From positions 1-47,716 of the forward strand of contig JALORE010000008.1 of NCBI GenBank assembly GCA_025459125.1: a stretch of DNA of 47,716 nt, in the 5' to 3' direction. Below the pieces are notes generated by a model. It was not told the DNA's origin. It saw nothing but the letters and a program-made list of their open reading frames with translations, and made no database searches. The DNA is from Planctomycetota bacterium. GTDB lineage: Bacteria; Planctomycetota; Phycisphaerae; Sedimentisphaerales; Anaerobacaceae. The translations under genes and the position numbers were made by a program. This document shows, piece by piece, positions 39,892 through 47,716 of the stretch. Position 1 is the stretch's first letter. The number at the start of each line of letters is the position of its first letter.

Positions 39892-42800
39892 TTACCTGGC
39901 CGTGTCCCCAGGGTTGTCGGAGGATTCGTAGAGGGTTTCGATCTCTTTGACGCTCAGGGCGTAGCTGTAGAGGCGGACGTCGTCGATCAGGCCGTCCCAC
40001 TCGCGGTTGGTTTCCTCGGAGTTCTCGCCGATGAAGACGGGCCGATCGTTCGTTCGGACGCGACCGGTCGCACCAATCGTTGCGTCCAGCTCTCCGTCCA
40101 CGTATATACTCAGACGAGAGCCATCGTAAGCGCCGACCAGGTGATGCCATCGACCATCACTGATGTCTCTGTGTCCCCCGAGATCCGCCCACGGACTGCC
40201 CTGGGGCTCTGCTTTTTGGATTCCAAAGCAGACGACCTGCATATGATTCGTGTAGGCCTGTCGATTCAGGATCCAACCCCGGTCGCCGTTGGAGACCAGG
40301 GCCTGATGCTTCTTGTTGAAGACCCTGGGCTTGATCCACGCGGAGATACTCAGCGTGTCCGTGAGATTGAACCGGACATCCCGGCCGCAGTCCACAAAAT
40401 CGCCCTTGCCATCCAGACTCAGAACCGCGCCTCTCTCAGGATCGGATACGATGCGGGCGTCCCCCACGAAACGGCCGTGGAGGTCATTGCCGGAGTGATC
40501 GCGAACCTGCTGGGTGTCCCGGCCGTCGAATTTCCACCATGCGATGAGTCTATTGGGCCAGAGATACTGTTGCCAATATGGCTTTTGTTCGCGGTAGAGG
40601 TCCAGTTTTGCCTGGGCCTGGGCTCGGAGGCCCACATCGCCCTCCGGGGCCAATCGGTTAGTAGCCTCCTGTTGCCACTGGACGGCCGCGTCGAAGTCCC
40701 CGGCATTGGCGTGAGCGGCCGCATAGATCTCCAGAGACTGGGGATCACGCCATGCCGTCAGCTCACAGGCCCTTTGTGCATTTTGCAGCGCCTGGGGTGC
40801 GGCGCGAAACTCCGGCAGCGGGCAGGTGGCCTGCACCCGCGCGAGATGACGGCAGGCCACGGCCAGATCCGGACGGATCCGGGTCGCCATCTCATAGCGG
40901 GCCAGGGCGGTCTCGTACTGCTGGTCCCGCTCGGCCCGCCGGCCCACATAGAAATGGCACCAGGCCAGGCCGTTTCGGCCGGGAGAGTCCTCGGGGATCG
41001 ACTCACCCTGCACTCTGATCAGGTCGTCAGGCAAGGACAGGAAGAAGCGCCGCGTGAGCATGATGTAGTTCAGTCTGCGGTGGAGGTAGGGATCGGCCCG
41101 GAGTTGCGGATTCTGTTCCAGGCGGGCAAAGTGCTCCACCTCCATCAGCGCTCTCTCGATCTCATTCAACCGGAGGTAGCGCTGCCCGCGCAGGAGATAG
41201 TTCAGGGGTTCGTTCGGATCCATCTCGATGCAGCGGTCGTAATAGGACCGAATGATCTCCCGGTGATGCTCTGCCACGGTATGACACGCCCCGGCTCGTT
41301 CGATCCGGCAGTCTGCGGGGGACAGGTCGGCCATCCAGAGCTGGCGCCCCCACAGGGTGGTTCGCATGGTGAAGTCAAACACCAGACGTGGCTTTTCAGG
41401 ATTCGGGGAAAACTGGGCGTAGCCAAAGACATGGCCCTTGAAGACCCTGGATAAGGACTGCGACGTCACATCATAAAACCACAGGCCTCCTACGGTATTG
41501 TTGCAGCCGATGAGCAGGGACCGGCGATCGGCAGACCAATTCAGAGATTCAACGGCGAGTCCCGGGATCGATCCAACGATCGTTTCGGTGGCCGAATCGA
41601 CGATGACAGCGGGACTCTCGTCCGGAGCCGCCGTTGGTTTCGAGAAGACCTTGTTGTCTGTACCGGAGCGGTAGATCACGCGCTTCGAATCAGGACTCCA
41701 GGACGGTCTATACCCTTTGGCCAGGAAGCGGGGACTCTCGGTACCGTCTGCCTTGATCAGCCAGACCTCATGGAGGGCCCGGTTTTCGGGCTCGGTCACG
41801 TCCTTCATGGGTCTCTGCCGGAAGAGCACCGAGAAGGGCAGGGTCTGTCGGTTGCGCGTATACGCAATCGAGCGACCATCGGGGGACCACGCCGGGTCCT
41901 TGCCGGGAATCGCCAGCAATTGAGATTGCCGCGACTTGATATCATACACCGCAATCCCGGTGAACTGAGGAACACCCAGGGCGTAGGCCAGCTTCGTTCC
42001 ATCCGCGGAGAGGGAGGGATGACTGCCCAGGCTGACCAAGCGTGTGGCTTTCTCGGCCAGATGCCGGTAGGACTCATCCGCCAGGCACAAAGGCAGGAAC
42101 GCTGGGCCGATGGGCATGTCATCGGAGGGATACCATGACGACCCTGCGGCCAACGTGTCAAAAACATGTTGGGTGGCCCAATCGTCAAACTCGAATTTGT
42201 CGAAGTCATAGGCGGCGCTCAGTTCTTTGTAAGCGGTTGTTGCCTGCTCATACTGTCCCAGGCCGACCAGGGCAAGAAAGACACGCATCCGATAGAGGTT
42301 CACGGAGGGCTCCAACCGAACACACTCCTGCGCATCCGCGAGCGCACGCTGGTAGTCCCCCATGCGCAGATAGGTTTGACGACGTTCATCGAATAGACCG
42401 GCATCGTCAGGCGACAGTCGAATCGCCCGGTCATGATCGGCAATCGCCTCGGCAAACCAACCCAATCCACACTCCGCGATGGCGCTGAGCGAATAGCCCA
42501 GAGGATCGTCCGGTTTGATGATCTTCATTTGGGCGGCATCGAGCGCCATCTGGCGATAGTTGGAGTTGACATGATGAATGTAGGCCCGGGTCTTGACGGA
42601 TTCGAAATGCCTGGGGTCGAGTGCAAGGGCCTTATCGAGGAAGGCCAGGGTCTGCGGCACCGTGGCGGCGCTGATCGCACGCAACAGGTAGGAATCCGCG
42701 GTCTCCGGGAGCAGCTCGTCCGCCTTCTGCTTATGATCCGCCCACCGGGCTCCGTAGTCTCTGGCGCTGTCGGGCGCCTCGGAGTCACTCTCATAATAGA

Positions 42801-44304
42801 TGGTTGCCAGGAGAAAGTGAGCTTGCCCGGCGATGTCATCTGATTCTCCGAGCAATCCCTTGAGCTCCTCCATGACCTGGACCCATCGCGCGTCATTCGC
42901 CATGACGACGTCGGAAGAAGATCGCAGGGCCAGCATGAGAAGTCGGGCGTGGAGCAGATGCGCCCGGCGTCCCAGGCGCGTGCTGTCCAGAATAGGCTCC
43001 ACGGCAGACAGAGCTTCTTCATATTTGCCTTGCTCGCCCAGTGCCGTGACCTCGGACAGCGTGTGTTCATGCCTGATGATTTCTGCGTTTCGTGATCGAT
43101 CCAAACCCGTTCGCAGGACGGCAAGGCTTATCATGAGCCCCGTGACAACGACAGCGAAAGCCAACACCGCCGCCAGCTTTCGCCGGTGTCGATACAGGAA
43201 CTTCCGCGTATGGTACATCACGCCGGGCGATCCTGCTGTGACGGGCTCGTTCTGGAGGTGCCGCTGAATATCTTCGGCCAGGGCATGGGCGGTGGCGTAG
43301 CGCCGGTTCGGGTCTTTCTCCATCGCCTTGAGCGTGATCCAATCCAGATCGCCACGCAGCTTTCGCCCCAGGGTCCGGACATCGGTACGACGCAGGGCGG
43401 CGACCTTGGTCGACGTTTCTCCGGGAATCCTGTGCAAGCGCGTGCTGGGCGTCTTCGGATCTTCCTCACGAATGACGCGTCGGATGTGCTCAGGCCCTCC
43501 CTCCCGCAGTCTCTCGGCATCAAAGGGAAGCACTCCGGCCAACAGCTCGTACAAGACCACCCCCAGTGAATAGACGTCGGTTCGCGTGTCAATGCCCTGG
43601 GCGGTCGGTTCGGCCTGCTCGGGACTCATGTACTCCGGCGTCCCCACGAACTGGCCTTGCTCGGTGTAAAGCGTTCGCGCCGTGAGGGGCTGCGTCACGG
43701 CCTTGGCGATGCCAAAGTCAATGATCTTGGGCACCGCATGCTGGTCCTGCACGGTGACCAGGATATTCGAAGGCTTGATATCGCGGTGAATGATGCCCTT
43801 CTGATGCGCGTGCTGCACCGCGTCACAGACTTGCAGGAACAGTTCCAGACGCTCCTTGATGCTCAGCTTGTGCCGGTCGCAGTGCTCGGTGATAGGCACG
43901 CCTGTCACGAGCTCCATGACAAAATAGGGCCGGCCCCCCTCGGTCGTTCCGGCGTGATAAACGCGTGCAATATTCGGATGATTGAGAAGCGCCAGCGCCT
44001 GTCGCTCCGCCTCGAAGCGGGCAATCACCTGCTTGGTGTCCATCCCCGGCTTGACGATCTTCAGCGCCACCTGGCGTCTTATGGGGCGCTCTTGCTCGGC
44101 ACAGTAGACCACCCCCATGCCGCCTTCGCCCAGGATATCGAGAAGCCTGTAATCGCCGATCCGCCCGCCGGGGTGCGCCGTCCACGCCTCCAGGGAGATC
44201 GTCGGCTCAGCCGCCTTGTCCGGCTCGACACTCTCCAGGACCCTGGAAACCAGGCGATCCAGTCCTTCCGGAGACGCGCCAAAGATCGAGTCCTTGCTCT
44301 TCAT
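39892..44304 (-). CDS. Giant membrane Ser/Thr protein kinase with TPR, beta-propeller and LamG domains
   Basis: 1470 residues. Kinase domain about 50-350: glycine loop LGEGGMGVVY (59-68), K82 in ALKIVKP, catalytic HRDIKPSN (D175), IIDFG (D196) and GTPEYMSPEQ. One membrane helix follows at about 376-396 (LAAVLAFAVVVTGLMISLAVL), placing the rest outside the cytoplasm. Then TPR-type helices (about 420-750), a TolB/PD40 propeller (about 765-1000, with AWSPDGRSIAYTRN and PSWSPDSKRVIYRS), more TPRs (about 1030-1230) and a C-terminal LamG/concanavalin domain (about 1260-1455, WWKFDGR...GNDLHG, DTLSISAWIKP, GLIDDVRLYSYAL). This is the planctomycetal PknB-like receptor kinase layout. The ECF sigma gene lies 117 bases upstream in the same direction; extracellular glycan sensing linked to sigma control is plausible. 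Confidence 0.93.
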   Translation of the reverse strand: MKSKDSIFGASPEGLDRLVSRVLESVEPDKAAEPTISLEAWTAHPGGRIGDYRLLDILGEGGMGVVYCAEQERPIRRQVALKIVKPGMDTKQVIARFEAERQALALLNHPNIARVYHAGTTEGGRPYFVMELVTGVPITEHCDRHKLSIKERLELFLQVCDAVQHAHQKGIIHRDIKPSNILVTVQDQHAVPKIIDFGIAKAVTQPLTARTLYTEQGQFVGTPEYMSPEQAEPTAQGIDTRTDVYSLGVVLYELLAGVLPFDAERLREGGPEHIRRVIREEDPKTPSTRLHRIPGETSTKVAALRRTDVRTLGRKLRGDLDWITLKAMEKDPNRRYATAHALAEDIQRHLQNEPVTAGSPGVMYHTRKFLYRHRRKLAAVLAFAVVVTGLMISLAVLRTGLDRSRNAEIIRHEHTLSEVTALGEQGKYEEALSAVEPILDSTRLGRRAHLLHARLLMLALRSSSDVVMANDARWVQVMEELKGLLGESDDIAGQAHFLLATIYYESDSEAPDSARDYGARWADHKQKADELLPETADSYLLRAISAATVPQTLAFLDKALALDPRHFESVKTRAYIHHVNSNYRQMALDAAQMKIIKPDDPLGYSLSAIAECGLGWFAEAIADHDRAIRLSPDDAGLFDERRQTYLRMGDYQRALADAQECVRLEPSVNLYRMRVFLALVGLGQYEQATTAYKELSAAYDFDKFEFDDWATQHVFDTLAAGSSWYPSDDMPIGPAFLPLCLADESYRHLAEKATRLVSLGSHPSLSADGTKLAYALGVPQFTGIAVYDIKSRQSQLLAIPGKDPAWSPDGRSIAYTRNRQTLPFSVLFRQRPMKDVTEPENRALHEVWLIKADGTESPRFLAKGYRPSWSPDSKRVIYRSGTDNKVFSKPTAAPDESPAVIVDSATETIVGSIPGLAVESLNWSADRRSLLIGCNNTVGGLWFYDVTSQSLSRVFKGHVFGYAQFSPNPEKPRLVFDFTMRTTLWGRQLWMADLSPADCRIERAGACHTVAEHHREIIRSYYDRCIEMDPNEPLNYLLRGQRYLRLNEIERALMEVEHFARLEQNPQLRADPYLHRRLNYIMLTRRFFLSLPDDLIRVQGESIPEDSPGRNGLAWCHFYVGRRAERDQQYETALARYEMATRIRPDLAVACRHLARVQATCPLPEFRAAPQALQNAQRACELTAWRDPQSLEIYAAAHANAGDFDAAVQWQQEATNRLAPEGDVGLRAQAQAKLDLYREQKPYWQQYLWPNRLIAWWKFDGRDTQQVRDHSGNDLHGRFVGDARIVSDPERGAVLSLDGKGDFVDCGRDVRFNLTDTLSISAWIKPRVFNKKHQALVSNGDRGWILNRQAYTNHMQVVCFGIQKAEPQGSPWADLGGHRDISDGRWHHLVGAYDGSRLSIYVDGELDATIGATGRVRTNDRPVFIGENSEETNREWDGLIDDVRLYSYALSVKEIETLYESSDNPGDTAR

Positions 44305-44421
44305 GTGGCCTGCGAAAGAAGCTGCTCAGATGCCCATGTCTTCGGCCGAGACCGCGCCGCACCCGAGGCGCGAGCCGTGGCTCAGCCAAGACTGTATCCG
44401 TAAAAAATCGTGAGCCCTGTT

Positions 44422-45177
44422 CTATTTCTCGAAGAATCTGAACATTTCGCGCAGTTCCTCCTCGGCCGTCTCGCCCGAAACGACGGTCTGACGCACGTGC
44501 TTCTTCAGTACGCTCTGAAACTGTCTCCTGACGGTCCCGAGCATGTTGGAGGCTTTGGTCTCGTTCTCGATGCCGTACTGCTGACACAACTGGAACAAAG
44601 AAGGTGGTTCGGCATCCTCCAGGCTCGGCTGGATAAGGCGATCCCGGAAGATGTGCCAGTGTACCTCCATTCCCTGTCCCATATACCATTCCCGCAGTTC
44701 CGTCAGCACCCGGTCCAGCAGGTCCACTTTCCACGCATAGTTGAAGCACGCCTCGGCGTCGAGCTCCTGTGTGGTTTCCGGCAGCGACGGTGGGTCGGCA
44801 ATATCCAGCGGGACCAGCTTGGATTGAGGAATGCGCTTCTGGGCCGTGTCTCGGCGTTGTTCATCGATGAGATACTGATTCAGCGCATGAAGCAGAAAGG
44901 ATCGAAAACGCCCTTTGGAGGGGTCGGCACGCTCGACGAGCTTGCGATTGAGCACGACCTCGTGAAAGAAGCCCTGCGTCAGGTCCTTGGCCTGCTCGTT
45001 GCCGTAGCCCTTGCGGCGCAGGCAGCAGTAGACCGGCTTCCAATAGCGTTCCAGCAGCAGGCCGATCAGGGCCTGGTCCTTGTCCTGGCGCTCCCGGACC
45101 CCTTCGATCATGGACCAATGCGTAGTGAGGAACGTCTCCTGCACGCCCCCTATATCTGTCTGATCGCGGCTGGCCAT
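44422..45177 (-). CDS. ECF-type RNA polymerase sigma factor (kinase-associated planctomycetal group)
   Basis: 251 residues from MASRDQTDIGG (45177); an ATG at 45225 is an alternative. Sigma region 2 is ETFLTTHWSMI...LLERYWKPVYCCLRRKGYGNEQAKDLTQGFFHEV (about 15-75), followed by GRFRSFLLHALNQYLIDEQRR; region 4 would be the helical segment FQLCQQYGIENETKASNMLGTVRRQFQSVLKKHV (about 190-230). There is a long insert between them. No anti-sigma gene is adjacent; instead a Ser/Thr kinase follows, a common planctomycetal pairing where phosphorylation may control the sigma factor (family knowledge). The gene is divergent from the LamG gene, 241 bases away, and the intergenic leader is repeated before a second paralogue. 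Confidence 0.87.
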   Translation of the reverse strand: MASRDQTDIGGVQETFLTTHWSMIEGVRERQDKDQALIGLLLERYWKPVYCCLRRKGYGNEQAKDLTQGFFHEVVLNRKLVERADPSKGRFRSFLLHALNQYLIDEQRRDTAQKRIPQSKLVPLDIADPPSLPETTQELDAEACFNYAWKVDLLDRVLTELREWYMGQGMEVHWHIFRDRLIQPSLEDAEPPSLFQLCQQYGIENETKASNMLGTVRRQFQSVLKKHVRQTVVSGETAEEELREMFRFFEK

Positions 45178-45300
45178 TCGCTCGAATCCTAAAGCTGGTA
45201 CGGAACCGACCAGATGGGACTCCATCCGCGTCCATTCTACCGCCTTGGCAGGCATGGGGCCAAGATTCTCGGAACTCTCGGCCGATTTTCTTCCAGGGGC

Positions 45301-45559
45301 GTGCAGGATCGAAATTCCTTTGCGGATTGGATCACAGCCGGCCGAGTACGGCGGCACGTGTGACACATTCTCTTGGTCGCGTCTCTGTTTCCAGGGACCA
45401 TTTTGAAAGGAAAGAACGATGAAGACCCAGCGAACAACACGAGGTTGGCTTAGCGTCGCCCTCTGTACCCTGGCCCTGGGCAGCCCTGCCTGGGCGGGAG
45501 GCGGCTTCCGGGATGATTTCCGCGACGGCAGCATCCAGGACGGTTCCCCCGTGACGTGG
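45301..45559 (+). repeat. Duplicated leader plus signal-peptide segment, copy 1
   Basis: About 118 bases of non-coding leader (from GTGCAGGATCG through GCCGGCCGAGTACGGCGGC and TGTGACACATTCTC to AAAGGAAAGAACG) and the first 47 codons of the LamG gene. It is about 90 percent identical to 47042-47300 by eye. The leader has a small GCCG...CGGC hairpin and a good ribosome site. Confidence 0.85.
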
Positions 45560-46912
45560 GCGAACTCGAACCGTAACAACCCCGGCTACTTGGGCAGCTC
45601 CCTGGTGACTGCTGAGGGCCTCGAATTCACGCCTGATTGGCCCGCCAACAAAGATTACGGAATGTACAGAGGTGTTGTAGATGCCTACGGCCGATTCGTG
45701 CATTACACCGGCAACTTAACCATCAGGACGCAAGTGAAGATAGGAGCAACCACAGCCCATGGTTCATCTGTCACGCTCTGGTTTCGGGGAAGGAGCGATC
45801 ATGGTAATCATGGCTACTTGCTCGGCATCAACAATATGTTCCTCTGGTTCGATCGGTCGGATGGGCTTACTGGTTACAGCCCGATGGACACGTGGCATTA
45901 CCCGATGAACGGCAGTTTTGACCCAAAGAAGGAGTTCATCCTCCAGGTCGACGTGATCGACCTGACCGACGGTGCGGGCCATCGGACCACGAGCCGCCTG
46001 GAGGCCCGTTGGTGGGTGGTAGGTCAGGAAATGCCCGTCCAACCCCAGTTGGCTGTTCATGACGCCACGTACGAGGTGGGGGAGATCGCAATCGGTGCCA
46101 CTTGCGATTCGGAACTGAACAGGACGACCATCTTCCGTTGGGTCGAGGTCATTGGCACTGAGGTAGAGCCCATCGTTGACTTCAACGGCAACGGCACAGT
46201 GGATACCGACGATCTTCTCCGGCTCATCGAATCCTGGGGCCAGGCCGATCCCGTGGTCGATCTCGTTCCCGACGGCGTCGTAGACCGGAAGGACCTGGAG
46301 GTCATGATGAAGTACTGGCAGCAGGACGTGACCGATCCCTCCCTGCTGGCCCACTGGGCCTTGGACGAGACCGAAGGCGCGATCGCCTCGGACCGTACGG
46401 GTGTCTATGATGCCGCGCTGGTCGGAAGCCCCGCCTGGGACCCCGAGGGCGGCCGGATCGGCGGCGCCCTGCAGTTGGATGGACTGGACGATCGGGCCGT
46501 AACGCCCTTCGTCGTGAACCCCGCGGAAAGGCCGTTCAGCGTCTTGGCCTGGGTCAAAGGCGGCGCGCCGGGGCAGGTGATCGTCGCAGAACAAAAGTCC
46601 GCCAATTGGCTGCGGCTCGATGCCGCCGGCCGGCTCCTGACCGAGTTCAAGCCCAGCCGGGGCGCTCCTCTGGCGTCGCCGGTCTCGCTCACGGACGGCC
46701 AGTGGCACCGGATCGGCCTGACGTGGGACGGCTCCCACAGGACCCTCTTCGTGGATGGTATTGCGGTCGCGGGGGACGCCAAGGTCCTCGGCAACCCGCC
46801 CGTCTCCACCGCGGGCCTTTACCTCGGCGCCGGCAGCACGCTGACCCCCGGCACCTTCTGGTCCGGCCGGATCGACGACGTCCGCATCTACAACCGCGTC
46901 CTCAAGCCGTAA
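45419..46912 (+). CDS. Secreted protein with dockerin-like and LamG domains
   Basis: 497 residues, AAAGGA 9 bases upstream of the ATG. The signal peptide is GWLSVALCTLALGSPAWA, then GGGFRDDFRDGSIQDGSPV. Residues about 28-245 form a beta-sandwich of unknown family (GMYRGVVDAYGRFVHYTGNLTIRTQVKI). Residues about 252-302 are a dockerin-like pair of calcium loops, DFNGNGTVDTDDLLRLI and DLVPDGVVDRKDLEVMM. Residues about 310-495 are LamG: AHWALDETEG, GGALQLDGLDD, PFSVLAWVKG, GQWHRIGLTWDG and SGRIDDVRIYNRVL. It is exported, likely surface-attached and glycan-binding. It is divergent from the ECF sigma gene and followed by a tandem paralogue with the same leader and signal peptide. Confidence 0.9.
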   Translation: MKTQRTTRGWLSVALCTLALGSPAWAGGGFRDDFRDGSIQDGSPVTWANSNRNNPGYLGSSLVTAEGLEFTPDWPANKDYGMYRGVVDAYGRFVHYTGNLTIRTQVKIGATTAHGSSVTLWFRGRSDHGNHGYLLGINNMFLWFDRSDGLTGYSPMDTWHYPMNGSFDPKKEFILQVDVIDLTDGAGHRTTSRLEARWWVVGQEMPVQPQLAVHDATYEVGEIAIGATCDSELNRTTIFRWVEVIGTEVEPIVDFNGNGTVDTDDLLRLIESWGQADPVVDLVPDGVVDRKDLEVMMKYWQQDVTDPSLLAHWALDETEGAIASDRTGVYDAALVGSPAWDPEGGRIGGALQLDGLDDRAVTPFVVNPAERPFSVLAWVKGGAPGQVIVAEQKSANWLRLDAAGRLLTEFKPSRGAPLASPVSLTDGQWHRIGLTWDGSHRTLFVDGIAVAGDAKVLGNPPVSTAGLYLGAGSTLTPGTFWSGRIDDVRIYNRVLKP

Positions 46913-46934
46913 CACAGACTATCCGCTTCGTATA

Positions 46935-46980
46935 CAGATGAGGGCTGGCATCTCACCATGTTGCCAGCCCTTGTCATCTG
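46935..46980 (+). terminator. Hairpin after the LamG gene
   Basis: CAGATGA and GGGCTGGCA pair with TGCCAGCCC and TCATCTG around a short loop, giving a long stem 23 bases after the stop codon. A classic T-tract is missing, but position and stability fit a terminator between the two tandem genes. Confidence 0.65.
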
Positions 46981-47041
46981 CTCTGTCAGAACACTCGGAC
47001 CCGAATTCCTAGCAGTTCTCCGCTGATTCTTGGAGGATTCC

Positions 47042-47300
47042 GTGCAGGATCGGGATTCCTTTGCGGATCATATCACAGCCGGCCAAGTACGGCGGCACGT
47101 GTGACACATTCTCTTGGTCGTGTCTCTGTTGCCGGAGACCATTTTGAAAGGAAAGAACGATGAAGACCCAGCGAACGACACGAGGTTGGCTTAGCGTCGC
47201 CCTCTGTACCCTGGCCCTGGGCAGCCCTGCCTGGGCGGGAGGCGGCTTCCGGGATGATTTCCGCGATGGCAGCATCCAGGACGGTTCTCCCGTGATGTGG
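47042..47300 (+). repeat. Duplicated leader plus signal-peptide segment, copy 2
   Basis: Second copy of 45301-45559, offset 1741 bases. Conservation covers the whole leader and the signal peptide, then drops sharply after GSPV, in line with shared regulation and export but different mature domains. Confidence 0.85.
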
Positions 47301-47716
47301 CTGGCCCCCGAGGACGCCGGCAGCGTCGGCAAAATGGGCGAATGCCGGGTGACTCCCGAGGGCCTTCATATGACGCCTGCCTGGCCAGAGCAGGTGCAGA
47401 CATCAATGACGAGATGGGCCAAAGATGCCTACGGCATGTGGTTGTATTATACCGGCAGCATAACCATGAGGGCGCAAGTGAAGATCCCGGAGACAACGAT
47501 AGGTCATGGTCCAGGCCCCCTGCTGTTTGCGCGGGCTCAAAAAAATGGCAGTTACTACCTCACCATTGACCGGACGAACCTCTTTATCAGCGTCGAACGT
47601 GGGACTGGTCAAGGCCCCACGTGGCGGTACTGGATGAACGGGCGTCTTGACGAAACAAAGGATGTCATGATCCAGTTCGACGTGATCGACGTCACCGACA
47701 ATGCCGGCAAGCGGAC
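47160..47716 (+). CDS. Paralogue of the LamG/dockerin protein (3' end outside window)
   Basis: 185 codons are visible and still open at the end of the window. The first 47 residues, including the signal peptide GWLSVALCTLALGSPAWA, are almost identical to the preceding gene. The rest aligns more loosely (TPEGLHMTPAWP, KDAYGMWLYYTGSITMRAQVKI, ILQFDVIDVTD-like), so it has the same beta-sandwich fold with faster divergence. Whether dockerin and LamG domains follow cannot be seen. The tandem arrangement and shared leader indicate gene duplication and joint regulation. Confidence 0.85.
   Translation, partial: MKTQRTTRGWLSVALCTLALGSPAWAGGGFRDDFRDGSIQDGSPVMWLAPEDAGSVGKMGECRVTPEGLHMTPAWPEQVQTSMTRWAKDAYGMWLYYTGSITMRAQVKIPETTIGHGPGPLLFARAQKNGSYYLTIDRTNLFISVERGTGQGPTWRYWMNGRLDETKDVMIQFDVIDVTDNAGKR

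Noticed and set aside
45180..45579. N-terminal extension of the ECF sigma gene to 45579
   Set aside because: It would overlap the divergent LamG gene's leader and signal peptide; sigma homology begins after MASRDQT.

Overview
The window reads as chromosomal DNA from a Planctomycetota bacterium, most likely Phycisphaerae-like (inference). The grounds are high GC; an ECF sigma factor next to a very large Ser/Thr kinase carrying TPR, beta-propeller and LamG domains; Tat-exported Gfo/Idh/MocA and amidohydrolase proteins; dockerin-like and LamG/lamin-tail secreted proteins; an isolated pseudopilin; and many exported carbohydrate-active enzymes. No rRNA, convincing tRNA, CRISPR array, transposase or phage gene was seen.

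Layout. 1-852 is the C-terminal part of a lamin-tail/CotH-type surface protein. 1204-4155 (minus) is a compact three-gene unit: an N6-adenine-type DNA methyltransferase fused to a duplicated helical module and a degenerate GIY-YIG domain, then (ATGA overlap) a free-standing protein with the same module and an apparently intact GIY-YIG nuclease, then a small unknown protein. It looks like an undescribed restriction-modification arrangement and has its own promoter with a dyad in the spacer. 4156-6726 is gene-poor, with an MNT nucleotidyltransferase, a HEPN remnant and many palindromic repeats. ettA (6727-8412) is the one housekeeping-type gene.

8511-28522 is a polysaccharide-degradation region: a GH16 lipoprotein, a ceramidase/beta-propeller fusion, a giant GH2-like protein, a GH36-like alpha-galactosidase, a GH127 beta-L-arabinofuranosidase-like enzyme, a heparinase II/III-type lyase, an unknown Tat-type protein and an Asp-box (sialidase/xyloglucanase fold) protein. 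Together these suggest depolymerisation of a galactose/arabinose/uronate-containing polymer. No SusC/D genes or sulfatases are visible. 28523-30134 is another repeat-rich, nearly gene-free stretch. 30135-33249 has a translationally coupled amidohydrolase pair, a small XRE regulator and four small DUF genes (DUF4160, DUF2442, two DUF2283-like). 33322-36633 has an exported esterase and a second heparinase II/III protein. 36996-39457 has a pseudopilin, a small membrane protein and a Gfo/Idh/MocA oxidoreductase. 39892-47716 has the kinase and ECF sigma gene, divergent from two tandem paralogues that share the same leader and signal peptide.

The most unusual non-coding content is several families of structured repeats. 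One is a BIME/REP-like palindrome of about 90 bp in six copies, with compensatory stem changes. A second is an element of 325-365 bp in three copies, with conserved inverted termini and internal hairpins, one of which shows a compensatory change. A third is a unique palindrome of about 315 bp. Two further palindromic repeats lie inside the reading frame of the Asp-box gene. All positions come from reading the sequence by eye; family names come from motif recognition, not from searches.
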